From: Lithospermum erythrorhizon
Taxonomy: Eukaryota; Streptophyta; Magnoliopsida; Boraginales; Boraginaceae
Direction of reading: 5' to 3'
Length of the DNA: 64,000 nt
Assembly: GCA_019722365.1 (NCBI GenBank)
Contig: JADFUC010001779.1
Location: forward strand, 1 to 64,000
Of this stretch, positions 1 to 13,480 are shown piece by piece; position 1 is the stretch's first letter; every line of letters begins with the position of its first letter. The position numbers and the translations under genes are program-made. A model generated the notes under the pieces. The model ran no database searches. It saw only the letters and a program-made list of their open reading frames with translations, and had not been told where the DNA came from.

Positions 1-1423
1 ATCTTCGTTCGGTTACGTATTGCTTGCTGTCTTTTAAGATTATCTCGTTATTGAGTATAGTTGCGCCTGGTGTTCCTTCGATTGAGGCACAAGTACCAAT
101 TACTACGTAATTGGACTAAATAATATTTCCACATTATTCTTTATATTGTTCTAAAAACCGTCCTGACTAAAAGTTCCAGCTAAAAGTTACACTTTTACTG
201 GTGATCCTGAACTTCTTATTTTTAAATAAAATGAAAGTTAAAACATTGATATCGTTGGATTCTTTCCTTTTTTATAATTGAGATCTAAAATATATTTCCC
301 GGCATCTTTAAACTTTCTCAGTACTTCTCAACTTCAAATTCATATATGTACCCTCGGTACTTAGTTCCACATTCGAGAAGCCCATAACATTTTCAAATGT
401 AGGTTTCGCCGCGTTCGAGTTATGCTGAATATAGTTAAGACTTAAGGCTTTCAAAATTTCCAATTGACTCTTGTATATTTGGTTTATTTGACTATTAAAA
501 GGCATTTTTATTAACAGATCTCAAATCATTTTACCACATATTTTTACATATGCATACACCTGAGTGTATACCACTGGTCTAAATATAAAATTTAATTTCA
601 TGCTTTCACCCAAGTGATCAAGTTCTAACCATTAGAACTTATCATTGTTCAGACATCTTTGTCTTATGACCCAAATTTGTTTCCATAATTTTGGTCATGT
701 TCACATAACCTTATCAATAACCATTCCTTTGTTCAACTTATTTATACACCAAAATAGAAACTTCACATAAATGAATACTCACCATTATCGAAATCAATAT
801 TCACGTTCTCGACATAGCAGACTCCGTCGTATTATCATTATGATAATTTTCTCTTAATTTTCATCTAGAATGTCTAAACATCCTAAGGTTGTGCTCAAAC
901 CAACCTTTATCATTCTCGTTAAATGAGACTCATAACAACATAACTTTGTCAACCCTTCAATGGAAAAAACATCACTAGCACTATTGCTAGTTTGTTTCTC
1001 CACCAATTTCAATTCATTGTACACAATCGTTTGACTACAAAAGACCGAATTACCATTGTCAAATGATTAATTTCACAAAATCAATCTTCATGTCCAATGA
1101 CATTTACTTTATCAATTCCAAAAAAAATTAATCGAGCCACGTAGCGATTGTGTATCCCCGTTCCTTTGGGTGACATACCATGCTTGATCTTCGATGAAGA
1201 TTAGATCTTTCAAATTGTGATAATTCATATCGTTTGATTCCAATACTTATTTAGATTTCAATATTGTGTTAAAACTTTTTTATCACCTTAGTGGCTCGAA
1301 ATGATCATTTCTCTTTACATTTGGGATCTGGCTCCACATTTGAGACTATCACGATTTGTTGGGGACATCGGTAATATTACATCAATTTTAAAGTTAGTTG
1401 ACCAAATATGCAACTATATTGAT
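1..1423. other. Unassigned AT-rich intergenic DNA left of the first LTR element
   Basis: No reading frame of convincing length or recognisable domain was found on either strand. The sequence is AT-rich with scattered CG-containing words like those in the neighbouring retroelement, so it may be older retrotransposon debris, but no LTR, primer site or conserved motif could be identified. Confidence 0.4.
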
Positions 1424-2358
1424 TGAAAACTAATGATTTACCAAAAATCGAATAAATACAACGAATCGAATAAATGTATAAATCGAATTACAACATACGT
1501 ATATATAAATTCATACACATTTGAATACAAGAGTACTTCTGATACTGTGACGGATATGATGAACTTTCAACCTCCACAATTCTCCGTTGAATCCACTTGG
1601 CACCTGTAGATGAAAATCTTATCGAGTTAGTCGCGCGAAGCGGGACAGATATAGAGATTGGATTTGCTAGAATCTTACGAAGAGAATTGGACAACAAAAT
1701 GAGTCAAAACTTGACTCAAAATGCTAGAGAGGGGAGAGGGAGGGCGGGCGGCTTTGGGTTTGAGGGAGAAGATGAAATGAGGCAGGTTTTTCATTTAAAT
1801 CTGCTCGCTATAGCCCATCTCTTTTCGCCCGAATAAGCTTGACTCGTTTGATAAAATAAGCTAACTTTGTTAAGCGGATTAACTAACTTATTGCTAAGCG
1901 AGGTAGGTAAGCTTAACAGAGTTACTATTAAAGGTTTCCCCGTTAAACCGTCGATTGAACTGAGTTAATTGATTCGGTTTTGTCGATTATTTTACATTAT
2001 CATTGTAAAACTCTGTGATATCTCGTTAATTTTAATCAACTCCCAATTGACAATCATGATTTAATTCCATACATGGAATATGACTCAGCCTTGTCGTTGT
2101 ATGTATGTGACCTTGTCTTCGGATAATATTAGTCATTATAATAATATAATTGACCATTATGATTATTATACGCTTTTATGCATGAATCTGATACGGCATA
2201 ATCCTTGATATTATCGTGAGTTCCATTTACAATAATATGGGTATTATTTATTGGAAACTAGCTTTGTTTGGTAATCTCGTTTAACTAAACCTAGTAGTGT
2301 TATTACAACAATTGTTCTGGCAATGCATAATTATATAAATAAAAATACTACGATTTCA
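1424..2358 (-). repeat. 3' LTR of the 1.4-9.6 kb copia element
   Basis: Aligns along its whole length with 8650-9587. Shared blocks include GGATATGATGAA, TTGGATTTGCTAGAATCTTA, GAGTCAAAACTTGACTCAAA and TTTAATTCCATACATGGAAT. The alignment is broken by many substitutions and small indels, several of which introduce CG in only one copy. The inner edge ends in CA on the plus strand (TG on the element strand) next to a pyrimidine-rich stretch, as expected beside a polypurine tract. Confidence 0.85.
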
Positions 2359-3799
2359 ACCTCCCGAGCACTTACTTGGGCGATTAACACAATTCACTTT
2401 GTAAGTCTACAATGTGACAACCATAAGAAAGCGTGTCATGAAAACACCTATGACTTTCTATACTCATTTGACTGAATCGAGTACTAGAATCCCGTAAACC
2501 AATTAGTCCCACAACCTAGACTGAAGTGCGAGATCTTTCGCGTATGTCAGTGGATAAATCCACATAATATATCGACACCTGCTGTATACTGTTTGTGTTA
2601 CCCGAACATATGCCGTTATAGACTCTCACATTTTAGGTAGGCGTTTGACATAGTCAAACACTCAACTCTAAGTATAACATAAGTAGTTATATGCAGCAGT
2701 CTAGGTGTTAAACTTAAAGTTCCTAAGCCTGCTTGTCATAGGATACGGATATACATATCTTCTATGATTTTGTTGTCAATCCGACTCCTCGATTATGGCG
2801 ATAGCCAATGGTCGATCAGCTTCTGACTCTTTCGATCAGAGAATTGATCGTGATCATTTATCTTGATGGTGAATGCTTATCGCCCAATTTGTGACATCGA
2901 CCAAGGTGAGATAATTTGCCTTATATTTCTAGACGCTTAGGCGGTTCTCTTGCTCAACACTTCAGGTTGTCTCTCTAGAAATTGTATGGTAGCCAGGGGA
3001 TTCATTTTTTCACTCGGCAGCTTGACATGTTTATATGTAAATTAAGGCTTTATAAACACACTTAGACATAGTGAACAAACAAATTGATATATAGAAAACT
3101 TCCGTAGTATTCAATTATTGTTCACATATGAAACAGAGATATCTTTGAAATTTCCCATTTTGAATCGACACCAACTGCGATGTTGTTTTTATGACGATGT
3201 TCGATGCATATTGATACGCTTTGCAGGCGTTGGTTTGAGTAAAGGGTAGGTTGTATTAGCCTCAGTGCTTGGAACTACTCTAAGACAACGCTCCGCCCAT
3301 ATTGTTAGTTTGAAAGCGGTATTGGTGTACCCGATGCACTTGACTGTTCAATACATGCCGTATACAAAAATGAATCTTAAGTTAACTTTTCGAGGATACT
3401 CTGAGATGCCCTTGGTACCAATCAACCCCAGTTTTTCTGGATTTGCTTGGTATTCTTGGTAGCCGAGCAGTACGTCAGAGCCACGATGAATTAAACGCGC
3501 TTGACATAGCATACATGATGGACCCTAGCTGAAGCATAAGGTATATCATTCATTTTGTTCATCTCGGCGTTCATTGTAGAGACATTTGACTTCTTTGAGT
3601 TGAACTCCATGTCTCATGGGAGATGACCTTTCTTAGAATCATTGATTTGAACACCTTTACCTTTATTGATATAAGTGTTACGGCAAAATCCCTGTCCCGG
3701 CCGGTTGGCTCGATTTAGATTCGAGAAGTATTTAACTTCGGTTAGTAATTCATTGAGAAATGTCTACACTTGACCAATCTTGGTGAGTTCGGTAATTCT

Positions 3800-4300
3800 A
3801 CTTTGGGCAATGATTAGTATGTCGTGACATACAGAGACTATAGATGTTATGTAACTCCATTCACGCTAGCAGCATACAAGATTCTTCGTCTTCAATGAAT
3901 CAAATCTTTGATTGGTTACCAAAAGCGAAGAGTTCCCAGCTGAGATGCTTATGCGAGACCATGAATGGACTATATAAACACCAAGCCTCTTAGGTCATTT
4001 TTGAGACATGAAAGCACGGAGATTGTACACGTCTGATCATTTTGGTGAACTAGTTTGTCTCGTTGTAGTCATAGAATACGATAATGGCTAAGAGTTATGC
4101 GAATGGACTCAGCCGCAATCCTTTGGTGAACTAGTTTCATTATAGCTCATGTCATGAACTTGTTTGAAATCTTTCACCACGAGTTTAACCTCGTAAACAT
4201 GGACGTTTCCGTCTTTGTCATGTTTCATCTTAAGTACCCATTTGCTTCGATAGGGTGAACTGGCGTCGGCCAAATCTAACAAGGACCAAACCTTTTAGTG
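3800..4300 (-). pseudogene. Copia reverse transcriptase remnant
   Basis: On the minus strand about 4156-4291 reads without a stop as a copia RT N-terminal segment, with the recognisable words SKWVLKMKHDKDGNVHVYE and VVKDFKQ. The family pattern there is a K-W-V-F-K-x-K block followed by D-G-x-V and an A-R-L-V-A-K-G-F-x-Q block. Further along the same strand, about 3820-3834 corresponds to the YVDD active-site loop, but an indel puts it out of frame. The enzyme would be inactive. The position, between the 3' LTR and the centre of the element, fits copia gene order (gag-protease-integrase-RT-RNase H). Confidence 0.7.
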
Positions 4301-7139
4301 CGTCAAATTCATTTAGATTTCGTGGCTATTAGCGTTCATGTCAACATCTTTACTACTCGTTGCCTCCTCGTAAGAGGTGGGCTAAATCATCTTAAAAAGA
4401 TTAGCGTACCGTCGATGCGGTTCTTAATGATCTGATGGATCGCTTAGGGTCGGTCTTCCCAGCGACTTCACATGTATCAAGAATTGTTCTTATGTAGAAG
4501 GCTACTAGTGCTTGTGGTGCGTCAGTCGTCTACCTTTGGGTATATTGACCTTTGCCGTCGTCTTAAGTTTCCTCGAGGTAAATACCATCAGCTCATGGCC
4601 ATACGGGCGGATACTCTTGAAAGTACTCTAATCTGCTTGGCAATCTTATTTTCGTGTAAACAACGGTTTCCTTCGGATATCGATAAAGTAACATTTGTCG
4701 GTTGGGAGCTAGTTTATCTTTATCGATTTCTTGACATAAGCTTGACCACAAGTCTTGAAAAACCCAATTTGGGGAAGCTTTCCATATCGCGATTAAATGA
4801 GTTGTTCCTCTGTGATATAATTAGGACATTTATTAAGTGTGAGTGATGCGGCTTTGTGGTGTATATTTCGAATTAAGCTGGCGATTAGGCAGGCTAAATC
4901 TAATATCGAATAAATGTCGAAGCGAGTTTGATTTCTAGTTAGAACACGTTGTACTTGTTGTGGCGTTAACATAGGAGTGGTGTGAAACGATACGCTCTTA
5001 AGATGAATATTGAACCCTTGACTTAAATATTCTCCTCTACTGCAGACAGAAAGAATCTTTTATAATTGTTGTTGATTTATTCTCTACTTCATTATGAAAT
5101 TCCCCAGATTTCTCAAAGGATTTCACGTTTGTGTTTAAATCAGATATAAACGTAACCACATTTCTTGTAATTAGCATTAAATGTAGCGAAGCTCTTATAA
5201 CCGTCTGCTTTGCAGATATGTTCATTGGCCCACATACATTGGTTTGTATGATCTCCCGATAAATTGCGTAATCGCTTTACCGTTGTATAGAATGAAGGGT
5301 GATTTAATCATTTTGCTGATAAGCGAAAATTCATACTTATCGTATGATCTATAATCGAAACCCTCAAGTATTTCACCGAAGTGAAGTTCCTTGATGTGGT
5401 TCTCGTTTACATGACCTATTACATGTGCGTAATTAATGCTGAGGCTTTGGCAGATTGAAGCTTGTACCTAGAACCGATGTCATGTTCCTCGATTGACGTG
5501 TCTAGAGTCTAGACATAACTTGGAGAAAGTATTACCACATATTCGCTGTATAATGATCCTAAATCATTGGGATCGACTTTGAAGAATAGAAAGGAAAAAC
5601 CACCCGTTATTCAAAACCGAAATGTGATCTGCTAAGCGAGGTATAGAAATAAACATTGTTCAAATTCAAACACACGGCCGGGCTTGAAATTCAAAGCGAT
5701 GGATCTACTTGCCGAGCTGCGGCCCTCTGCGTCGTCCCGCTACGTCGATAAAATGCCATAACTTCGAGGTCATTTACTGCTTTTTGTAGTTCTTTGCAGC
5801 ATTCACGACAAAATGCCAGGCAGCGGTAAATAGCAACACCCACAAGTAGAATTTAGAAGTTATACAAACTTCAATAACATATATATACATATATACGTAA
5901 CATATAGACCGTTAACTACGGCTTCCGAGAACTTAGCGTAGGTCGGCTTTTTGGCTGACCCGGGTTCCCGTAGTAATGACATCATAACACGCTGTTCCGT
6001 ACCCGGCGGAAAGGACCACCGTTGAACCACTAGCCTTACCGTTGAACTTATTTGAATTTCTTCTTGTTTGGACCACAGCTTGAAGAATGGGATTTTAACG
6101 CTTCCCACGAGGGTTAAATACCGACGGTAGTGATCATCTTATGCGGTTGTTTAGAGATAACTCAAACTTATGCATGTGGAAGTTCATCACAAACTGAGAG
6201 AATTTCTTTGGAAGAGATTTCAGGATAAGGTCTACGGCCGGTTAACAAAATCTTTGGTGCCCAGCTGAGTCGTTCGACGAGCTTTATCATTTTAATGACA
6301 TATTGGGCTGCATGCTTTGTCATTGCCACTGCTTGCAATGAGAATGCAGACGGTGTCATATATCTCATTCACAGCTTCCTTTGAATAACTCATCGAGTTT
6401 CGGTACATAATCATGTCTTTTGCTTCTCGTAATAGGATTTGAGCGGGTTCACGTATTAGCTAGCGTAAGACTTGCTGGACATCTGTGTCGAGCATTGCTT
6501 TATATGCAGCATACTTTTCACATTAATGCTTGATGTCATTGAGTGCAGATGGGACATGGGAGTCAACATGATACATTCTCTCGCGACAACGATCACCGGT
6601 TGCGGGGCCGATGCGTGATGTTGGTTGTTGAGCTTGCCTTACCGAAGTGCAGCCCAGCGGTTCTAGGTAGCTAGGGGTAGTCGTTACACCAAGAATAAGT
6701 GTGTAAATGACAACGGTTGCTGATATATCATGTCAAATACTTACAAAATAAATTATAAAAGTAATACCCGATACTAAAATCTCACAAAATGTATTAGTAT
6801 GCAAACTATTATTATATTGAAGTTTCAAGCGGCAACAACTTGTAACATATTTTTCAAAACTTCAGCATATGATAGGTTAACTAACCAATTATGTAAAAAT
6901 GACATAACTCTTTGTGTTCTTGGTATACTGCAAGGATGCTACTAGCAGGTGTATCACCCGAGCCATGGCGTTATTGAAAATCAACCAATTGAAGCCAACC
7001 TCGTTACTTGGAATGATCATCGAGAAAGCCCTTGGCATTAGTAAAATCGACTTGACATAGTCGAATTTGTAAATGCTGTCGGTCGTCTTTGGTGATTGTG
7101 ATAAGTTTCGCTTTAAAATTGGTTTGATCACAGTGCTTA

Positions 7140-8632
7140 AATTTTATGGTGAGATTCATATTATTTGGTTAATTTATTTAACATATGTCTGACACATACT
7201 AAAGTAATATGCATCATGAAAAATGAAAACCAAACCAATACATTTAGGAGATATATGATATGACCTAAAATATGTAAACTTATTACAACACTTTCAAGTG
7301 TAATTTTTATGTCTTGACTTTGCAAACCCACAGGCGGCGTAGGTGAAATGCCATCTTGATACCTCGGTTGTATATTTATTTACTAGCAACTAAAAGCAAC
7401 CTTGCGAGAACTTTGTGAGTAAAATAAAATAAATAAAAAGCGACTCGGCGTATGGTATCTGACAAATAAATGGTTCATGAATAGTATTTCAAAATACAAC
7501 TAACTTCATGTCAGTATATCCACTCACATTCCCATTCTGATATATAATAAATTGAAACACATAATATGAATTTTAATATATTAAGCGGTGCAGTTAAGTG
7601 TGAATTAAACATGTCATCCAATACATAATAGCGATGCTTAATGCGCGATAAACATCTGATCAATATATAATGAAATACAATAAACACTAATTATGAGGTT
7701 GAGATAATTACTCTCAGTGTTCAAATTTCAAATACATAATTAATGATCATATGAATCTTTCCATTTTGATTATACAAATAAAAAACAATCACATAAATAT
7801 ACAATTTAAATGTGATACAAAAATTAATTCAAATTTGAATCTCGTAATTATGTCGATAAAATATATATAATTAAAATACATTAATTAACATATAGTTATT
7901 ACGATAACTATTTCATATATAATAAAATAATAATTATTACAATAATCATTTCATATAAATACAATAAGATAACACTAGCGAATTTTTATCTAAACATATT
8001 TATATTTTAAATAGATATTATTACCATAATTATATATCCTCAAATAAATACATTTATAAAAGGATAAATAATGAAATGGATTATTCAATAAAACTTGAAT
8101 TGGAAAAAGCGAAATTTTTGGAAAATGGAGGCTCGATCTTATGAAGGCCTCGGGCGCGATCGATGACCAAGCGGGACATTCCGCGCAATTTATTGAACTT
8201 TCCCATTAGATTTTGTAAAAACATTTGCAAAATTAATTATACAATAAGCGTTCAATCAAAAATTGTTTTGGGACATAAACTATCCAAAAAATCGAATTTT
8301 TTGGAGATAGTTCTTGTCCCTACGGAATGCGGGCGAAATTGGTGGAATTGTTCAAATATTTTAAGCGCCTCAAAATCCAACGAAAAGTTTAGATTTCAAT
8401 CAAAATATGTTTTAAAACCCTTTCAATTCATGAAACACAAATCTAAATTCAAATAATCAAAATTAACAATATGATGAACTTGAACAATTGTATAAAATAT
8501 ATATTTATTCATGGATCAATTTTTCATAACATATATTCATGGTCAAGAATATATAATATGAAAAACGATAGAAAATGTGTTTATATAACCATTATATATA
8601 AAATATATAATCGAAATTATACAATTTAAACA
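7140..8632. other. AT-rich internal (gag/leader side) region of the first copia element
   Basis: This stretch lies between the pol remnants and the primer-binding site, where leader and gag are expected. It is very AT-rich and I find no gag zinc-knuckle (CX2CX4HX4C) or other motif. The plus-strand frame at 8163-8456 shows no recognisable domain. Confidence 0.45.
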
Positions 8633-8645
8633 TGCTCTGATACCA
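8633..8645 (-). promoter_or_regulatory. Primer-binding site (initiator tRNA-Met type)
   Basis: Plus-strand TGCTCTGATACCA, read on the minus strand as TGGTATCAGAGCA. This is the standard minus-strand priming site of plant Ty1/copia elements. It lies four bases from the presumed 5' LTR edge at 8650. Confidence 0.9.
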
Positions 8646-8649
8646 CTAT

Positions 8650-9587
8650 TGGAAACATTGCGCAACTAATTCATAATAAATATGAAAAAAATGCAACGAA
8701 TCGGTAAATGTATAAAATCAATTACAAAATATACATATATATAAATTCATACACGTATGAATCTGAAGTACTTATTACAGCGGATATGATGAATTTTCAA
8801 CCTCCGCGAATCCTCAGTTGAATATCTTAGCGCCTCAGTGAAATGCCTCAGTTAATGCACGAGAGGTTGAATATCGCGATTGGATTTGCTAGAATCTTAA
8901 AGTGGTGGACAACAAAATGGAGTCAAAACTTGACTCAAAATGGTAGGGAGAGGAGAGGAGAGGATGGGGCGCTCTGCGGGTTTTAAAGGGAGAAGATGAA
9001 ATGATAAAACTTAAGGTTTTTCATTTCATCTGCTTTCCTTTACTCTCAGCCCGCCTACTGTTTCGCCCGAATAAGCAGGCTTCGTTTGATAAATAAGCTA
9101 ACGTTAAGCCGTTAACTAACTTATTACTAAGCGATTAAGTAAGCTTAATAAGTTCTTGTGAAACTTCGCCGTTAAAGCATCAATTGAACTAGCAAGTTAA
9201 TTGATTCTGTTTTGTAAATTTGTATTTTACATTATCGATGTAAAACTCTCGATTGAAATATCGTTGATTTTAATCAACTCGATTGTAATCAGCGATTTAA
9301 TTCCATACATGGAATATGACTCAGCGATCATTGTATGTGTGACATACAGGCTCAAATAATATTAGTCGTATAATAATATAATTGTAATTATCATTATTAT
9401 ATCGATTATGCATGGATCTAGCGATAAGGCGCCTTGATATTGTGATGCGTTCCATTTTAGTAATTTACAATTACTATTTGTTAAAGGCAGCTTAGTTTGA
9501 ATAATCTCATTTAATAAAACTAGTAAATAAATTATTACCACAATTATCGCAGCGAGCATAATTATAGAAATCGAAATACGATTTCCA
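8650..9587 (-). repeat. 5' LTR of the 1.4-9.6 kb copia element
   Basis: Direct-repeat partner of 1424-2358. It begins TGGAAACATT on the plus strand beside the primer site and ends TTTCCA, giving the TG...CA termini typical of LTRs. The imperfect match to its partner indicates either an old insertion or local sequence error. Confidence 0.85.
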
Positions 9588-12333
9588 GCCGATATCGTAT
9601 AATAAAATTTAAAACCTTATGAATAATCACGTGAGTTATGCTAAGACTATTAAGCGCATAAACAAAAAAACCCAATTTAAAGACTTCAATCGTAATCCTT
9701 TGGCGTATGTTGAGTAAATGCTGGCTGGAACTAAATAAGTATAAGCCAATTATCAGCGAAATATGTCTCGTAAATATTAATTTCTTGTTTTACAGATACA
9801 AAACGTACCTTAACTCTAGCGTCTGGCTTGTCGGACAAAAAAATATGAATATAATAAAGACCTGACCAAACAAAGGAATCACAATCATATCAGTTCCACG
9901 AGGTTCCGTACATGCATAATCCATGCACGGAAGGAATTTGAATAGGTTTAATATAATTGATTATTGGCCGTTCACGTTCAAGTAATACATAAATGCTACT
10001 CGGTATGTTTTTTTTTTCTCTTTAAATAAATAGTAATGAAGTTGAAGCCACTTACTAGTTCTTGTATGAGAAAAGTATGATCAACTTCGTTACTAAACAA
10101 CGTACTCTAATAACAAACGGTTATGATTAGACTAGGATTGGCTTGATACGCGATGAATTTTTATAATTTACCTTTTATTTCGAAACAATATGTCAACAAA
10201 GATAGATCCGAGTCTCACGTAATGATAAATGAAAAAAAACATGTAACAAAGATCATCTGACGTTCATATCAAATGAACAAATAGATCAGTTCATGGTGAA
10301 TGACCAAGAATCGAGGAAATATCTGACGTGTTGTCGACGTCTCTTTACTCAGTTGCAAACCAACAAAAAAAAACTACTCGACCAACATTTGAGAATAGAA
10401 TACAAAGACTTGCCGGTAAGCTCATAGTTTGAACAAAGAGACATGGATATGAGGCTCGTGCTAGCATTCTCTTAGCATGCTTTAATGAGTTAGCGACAAA
10501 ATAATTTTGCAACTTTTATAGATCAAATAATTCTGTTTATTAAGCAAAACATAAATAAATAAACCAATAGCCCGTAATTCACTTAAAATGTCTAGAAGCT
10601 TTTTAAATTATGATTGATCATTTAACAAATTAAGTTAGTGCGATTCACCCAAATATATGTCCGAATCAAATTATTAGTATAGTATGCAATATATATCTTA
10701 TATTCTAGTAAACTAATTACTTAGTACTAATCTGAAACATGTTGAGAACATATTTATTAACTATTACCATATAAGCAACCATCGAGAGACTTCATCTGGC
10801 AAGAAATAAAATTATATCAAAATAGATTATATTTTACTACTTGATTTGCTTTAAAAAACATGAGGACAATAGTTGTAGTAAAACATAAAATCATTTTAAA
10901 ACATGTAAAACCATTTCTTAAAACAAATTAAATCTTACTCACTTGAGGTGCTTTGGACCGCGTAAAGGTGTTTGCCTCCCAAGATAAGATGGTTCAAGTG
11001 TGGCCTTAGAAGCACTCTAAGCCTCGCCGAACTACTCCCCCGAGCTTGTTATCGCTTGAAAATAATTACCATAGAACTCAAAATGAGCATCAAGTTTTCC
11101 TCACTTAAAGTTGGAGGCCACTATTATATTATTCATGTCTTATGGAAAGCATAACTTCAAATGTCATCATGACACATTTAGTAGTATTCAAACCCTTTAA
11201 ATAGCCACAAAGTATACTAATGACATCAGCTTTCTTGGAGATTACAATATAAATACTTGAATGCTAATTTTAGTTAGATTCTCGAGTACCTGAATTATTG
11301 CGACTAAGCTAAATAATATGTGAATATTTTCTCATTCTGATCGACAATTGGGCCGTGCATTCACCATATTCAATCTTAGAATGCGGAATTAATTTATCTC
11401 TCTCTTATGTCATGACAGCGCATAGATAAAATTAACTGATCCTTAAAATGCCAATTTGTATTCAAATATTAAAATCATATATCAATAATTTTCCAACATT
11501 TATGAACTTACATAAATGAAAATTTCTCATACAAAACTTCCTATCGATCATGATTCTAATTTCCAACATATATCAAGTATGCATAGAAACAAAATAGTGA
11601 AAATTTCAAAATGAAATTAAACTAGTTGAGTTAAAATTCTTGAACTTCGAAACATGAATGTTGTGATTTGTAGGCGGCATTGTCAATCTTTATTGTCTTT
11701 GCGATTGAATGATAACCTTAAATTTTATGCTTATATGTCGCCAACATACGCTAAATTTCCGTTCTCTACTTCGATGAGAAGATTTTGAAAGGCAACTTGA
11801 ATAATCAAATTTACATATTTTTACCAAAGTTATATTTTCATCAGCAGTTAAAAATGTTGTTGATTATTGTAAATTTCTGATTCGTTCCTCCATGGGCGAT
11901 TTGAGGTTTTCAATTAAAGGATGTGGATAATAGATGCTTTTTAGTTTTTAGACGTTTGCTTCTTTGTTGTGGTTGCACTGTTAATAATAAAATATCTTAA
12001 GGTCAAATGTGTCTTTTATTATTTTTTAGATTGGTATATAAATATTTATGACCAGTTTAAAAGCTATGATTCAAATGATCTTTTATTCATAAAATCACGA
12101 AGGTATAATCATTACAACACATACTTATAAGGACCATTTGCGCTCGATCACAGCTTCACGAGGATCAAGCGTAGCTAGTCCTGATGCTGAAACATTTCGG
12201 TAATTCAGTATGATGTTGTATATGTCCAAGTTATTTCACAGGTTGAGCCTCGTCGGTCAACAGATAATTTGTATATGTAGTTTCTATATATACTCGGTAG
12301 TTAGTAAGAAAAAAACACCTCCTTAGTATATAT
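9588..12333. other. Unassigned intergenic stretch between two copia elements
   Basis: About 2.7 kb of mostly AT-rich DNA. The only longer frame (plus strand 10972-11154, 60 codons) has no recognisable domain. I see no LTR pair, RNA gene or conserved coding word. Confidence 0.4.
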
Positions 12334-12590
12334 TAGCTTGTAAAATAATAGTTCTTGTATAAAATAAACGAGTTTAGAGTACCATTTATACACAATAGCT
12401 AATGGGCTTCTATCTGAGCACTAGGTCGAGCAATACAAAACCTGAGGTCAAATAAAGTCCGGCTTGTCGGGAGAAGGTCGGGGCTTTTAGCCTTTCAGAA
12501 ACCTCGCTTCCTGCGACTCTGCGTGTGAAACCTTCGGGACATGGGTGGGACCTATAACTCCGACGGCTGTCCCGACACTCTGGCTCAACA
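12334..12590 (-). repeat. 3' LTR of the 12.3-16.6 kb copia element
   Basis: Matches 16361-16607 in several ordered blocks (CTTGTATAAAATAA; CGGGAC...GGGACCTATAACTCCGAC; CCCGACACT). The right edge is set by the purine tract complement at 12591-12600. The left edge is approximate. Confidence 0.7.
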
Positions 12591-12615
12591 CCCTCCACCA
12601 GTTAGAGCATGAAGA

Positions 12616-12950
12616 TCACAAATGCCCAACATTCATCAGGTTCGAGCTGCTCAGAGAGACTTGGTGATATGCAAGTTGTAAAGAAGTGATGACATGAGAA
12701 GCAACAATAATCCATCTGAATAACATCGAATAAATGACAATCATTCTCGATATGTTTGGCTCATGGAAAAGCAGGATTGTAAGCCAAATGTAAGGGTATT
12801 TGTTATCATTAGACACTTGAGCCGTGGAAGTATGATCGTACCCAAGCGTACCGATAATCCTTGACCCTTTAACTGTGCTCGAAATTTGTCATAGCGATCT
12901 TCACTGGTAGAATAATGACCACAGTCTTCTACTTCTTTGTCTTCCAAGCA
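12616..12950 (-). pseudogene. Copia RNase H C-terminal remnant
   Basis: The minus strand encodes a frameshifted version of the conserved copia RNase H tail. A word corresponding to N-P-x-F-H-E-R-T-K-H-I-E is present as LLFHEPNISRM after one frame slip, followed by SHVITSLQLA, the usual H-V-x-T-x-x-Q-L-A-D block. It lies directly upstream of the 3' LTR, its normal place. Confidence 0.7.
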
Positions 12951-13439
12951 GGAGAATCCACGAGAAACACCTGACCAATAACCGACCCGTCCGTAGTCTG
13001 AATTTTGCCAATCAAGTCATATTGCGTATAATCTCAATCGAAATCAACTCGTAATAGAATTTCACGGGCAATTCTTGAAGTAAGCCTTGTATGATCTTTG
13101 CGTGGTCCTCTACGTATGCCGAGAAAGGATATATATGCGACATAGGCGATATCGAGGCAGTGCAGAGAGAGATCATCGACCTCCCAACAAATGCCATACT
13201 TCTCCCCTGCGCTTTAAGCAGCGTAGCGGATGAGCCAAGTTTATGATTTAGTTCCATGGAAAAGTTGCGGGATGACTACCCGACAAACCACGCTCATTAA
13301 TAATGTCAAACCATACTTTCTCTTACATAAAGAAATTTAGGTATTCATATACTCGATACCCAAAATACTTAGGACCCACAGATCCTTCATGTGAAAAAAA
13401 GAAGCGAGATACTTCTTGAAATTATACCTTATAGTCAAA

Positions 13440-13480
13440 TCGTTTAGAAATAGAAATCATATCGTCAACGTATGCAAGAG
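13440..13480 (-). pseudogene. Copia reverse transcriptase active-site segment (YVDD)
   Basis: Minus-strand codons TAC GTT GAC GAT (13461-13472) give YVDD inside AYVDDMISIS. This is the catalytic metal-binding loop of Ty1/copia RT. Surrounding frames are interrupted. Confidence 0.75.

Larger units (their letters stand above)
1424..9587 (-). mobile_element. Ty1/copia LTR retrotransposon, decayed, minus orientation
   Basis: Two direct repeats of about 935 bp (1424-2358 and 8650-9587) bound an internal region of about 6.3 kb. Just inside the right repeat is TGCTCTGATACCA (8633-8645), whose complement TGGTATCAGAGCA is the classic plant copia primer-binding site matching initiator tRNA-Met. This sets the orientation: the 5' LTR is on the right. 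Inside the left repeat the complement carries a short G-rich tract, consistent with the polypurine tract. A reverse transcriptase segment reads on the minus strand at about 4156-4291, with a damaged YVDD further on. No long ORF survives, so the copy cannot encode its own proteins. I see no clear 5 bp target duplication. Confidence 0.85.

Noticed and set aside
4472..4846. 124-codon plus-strand open frame
   Set aside because: It is opposite to the copia pol direction and resembles no protein; it is a shadow frame in the decayed element.
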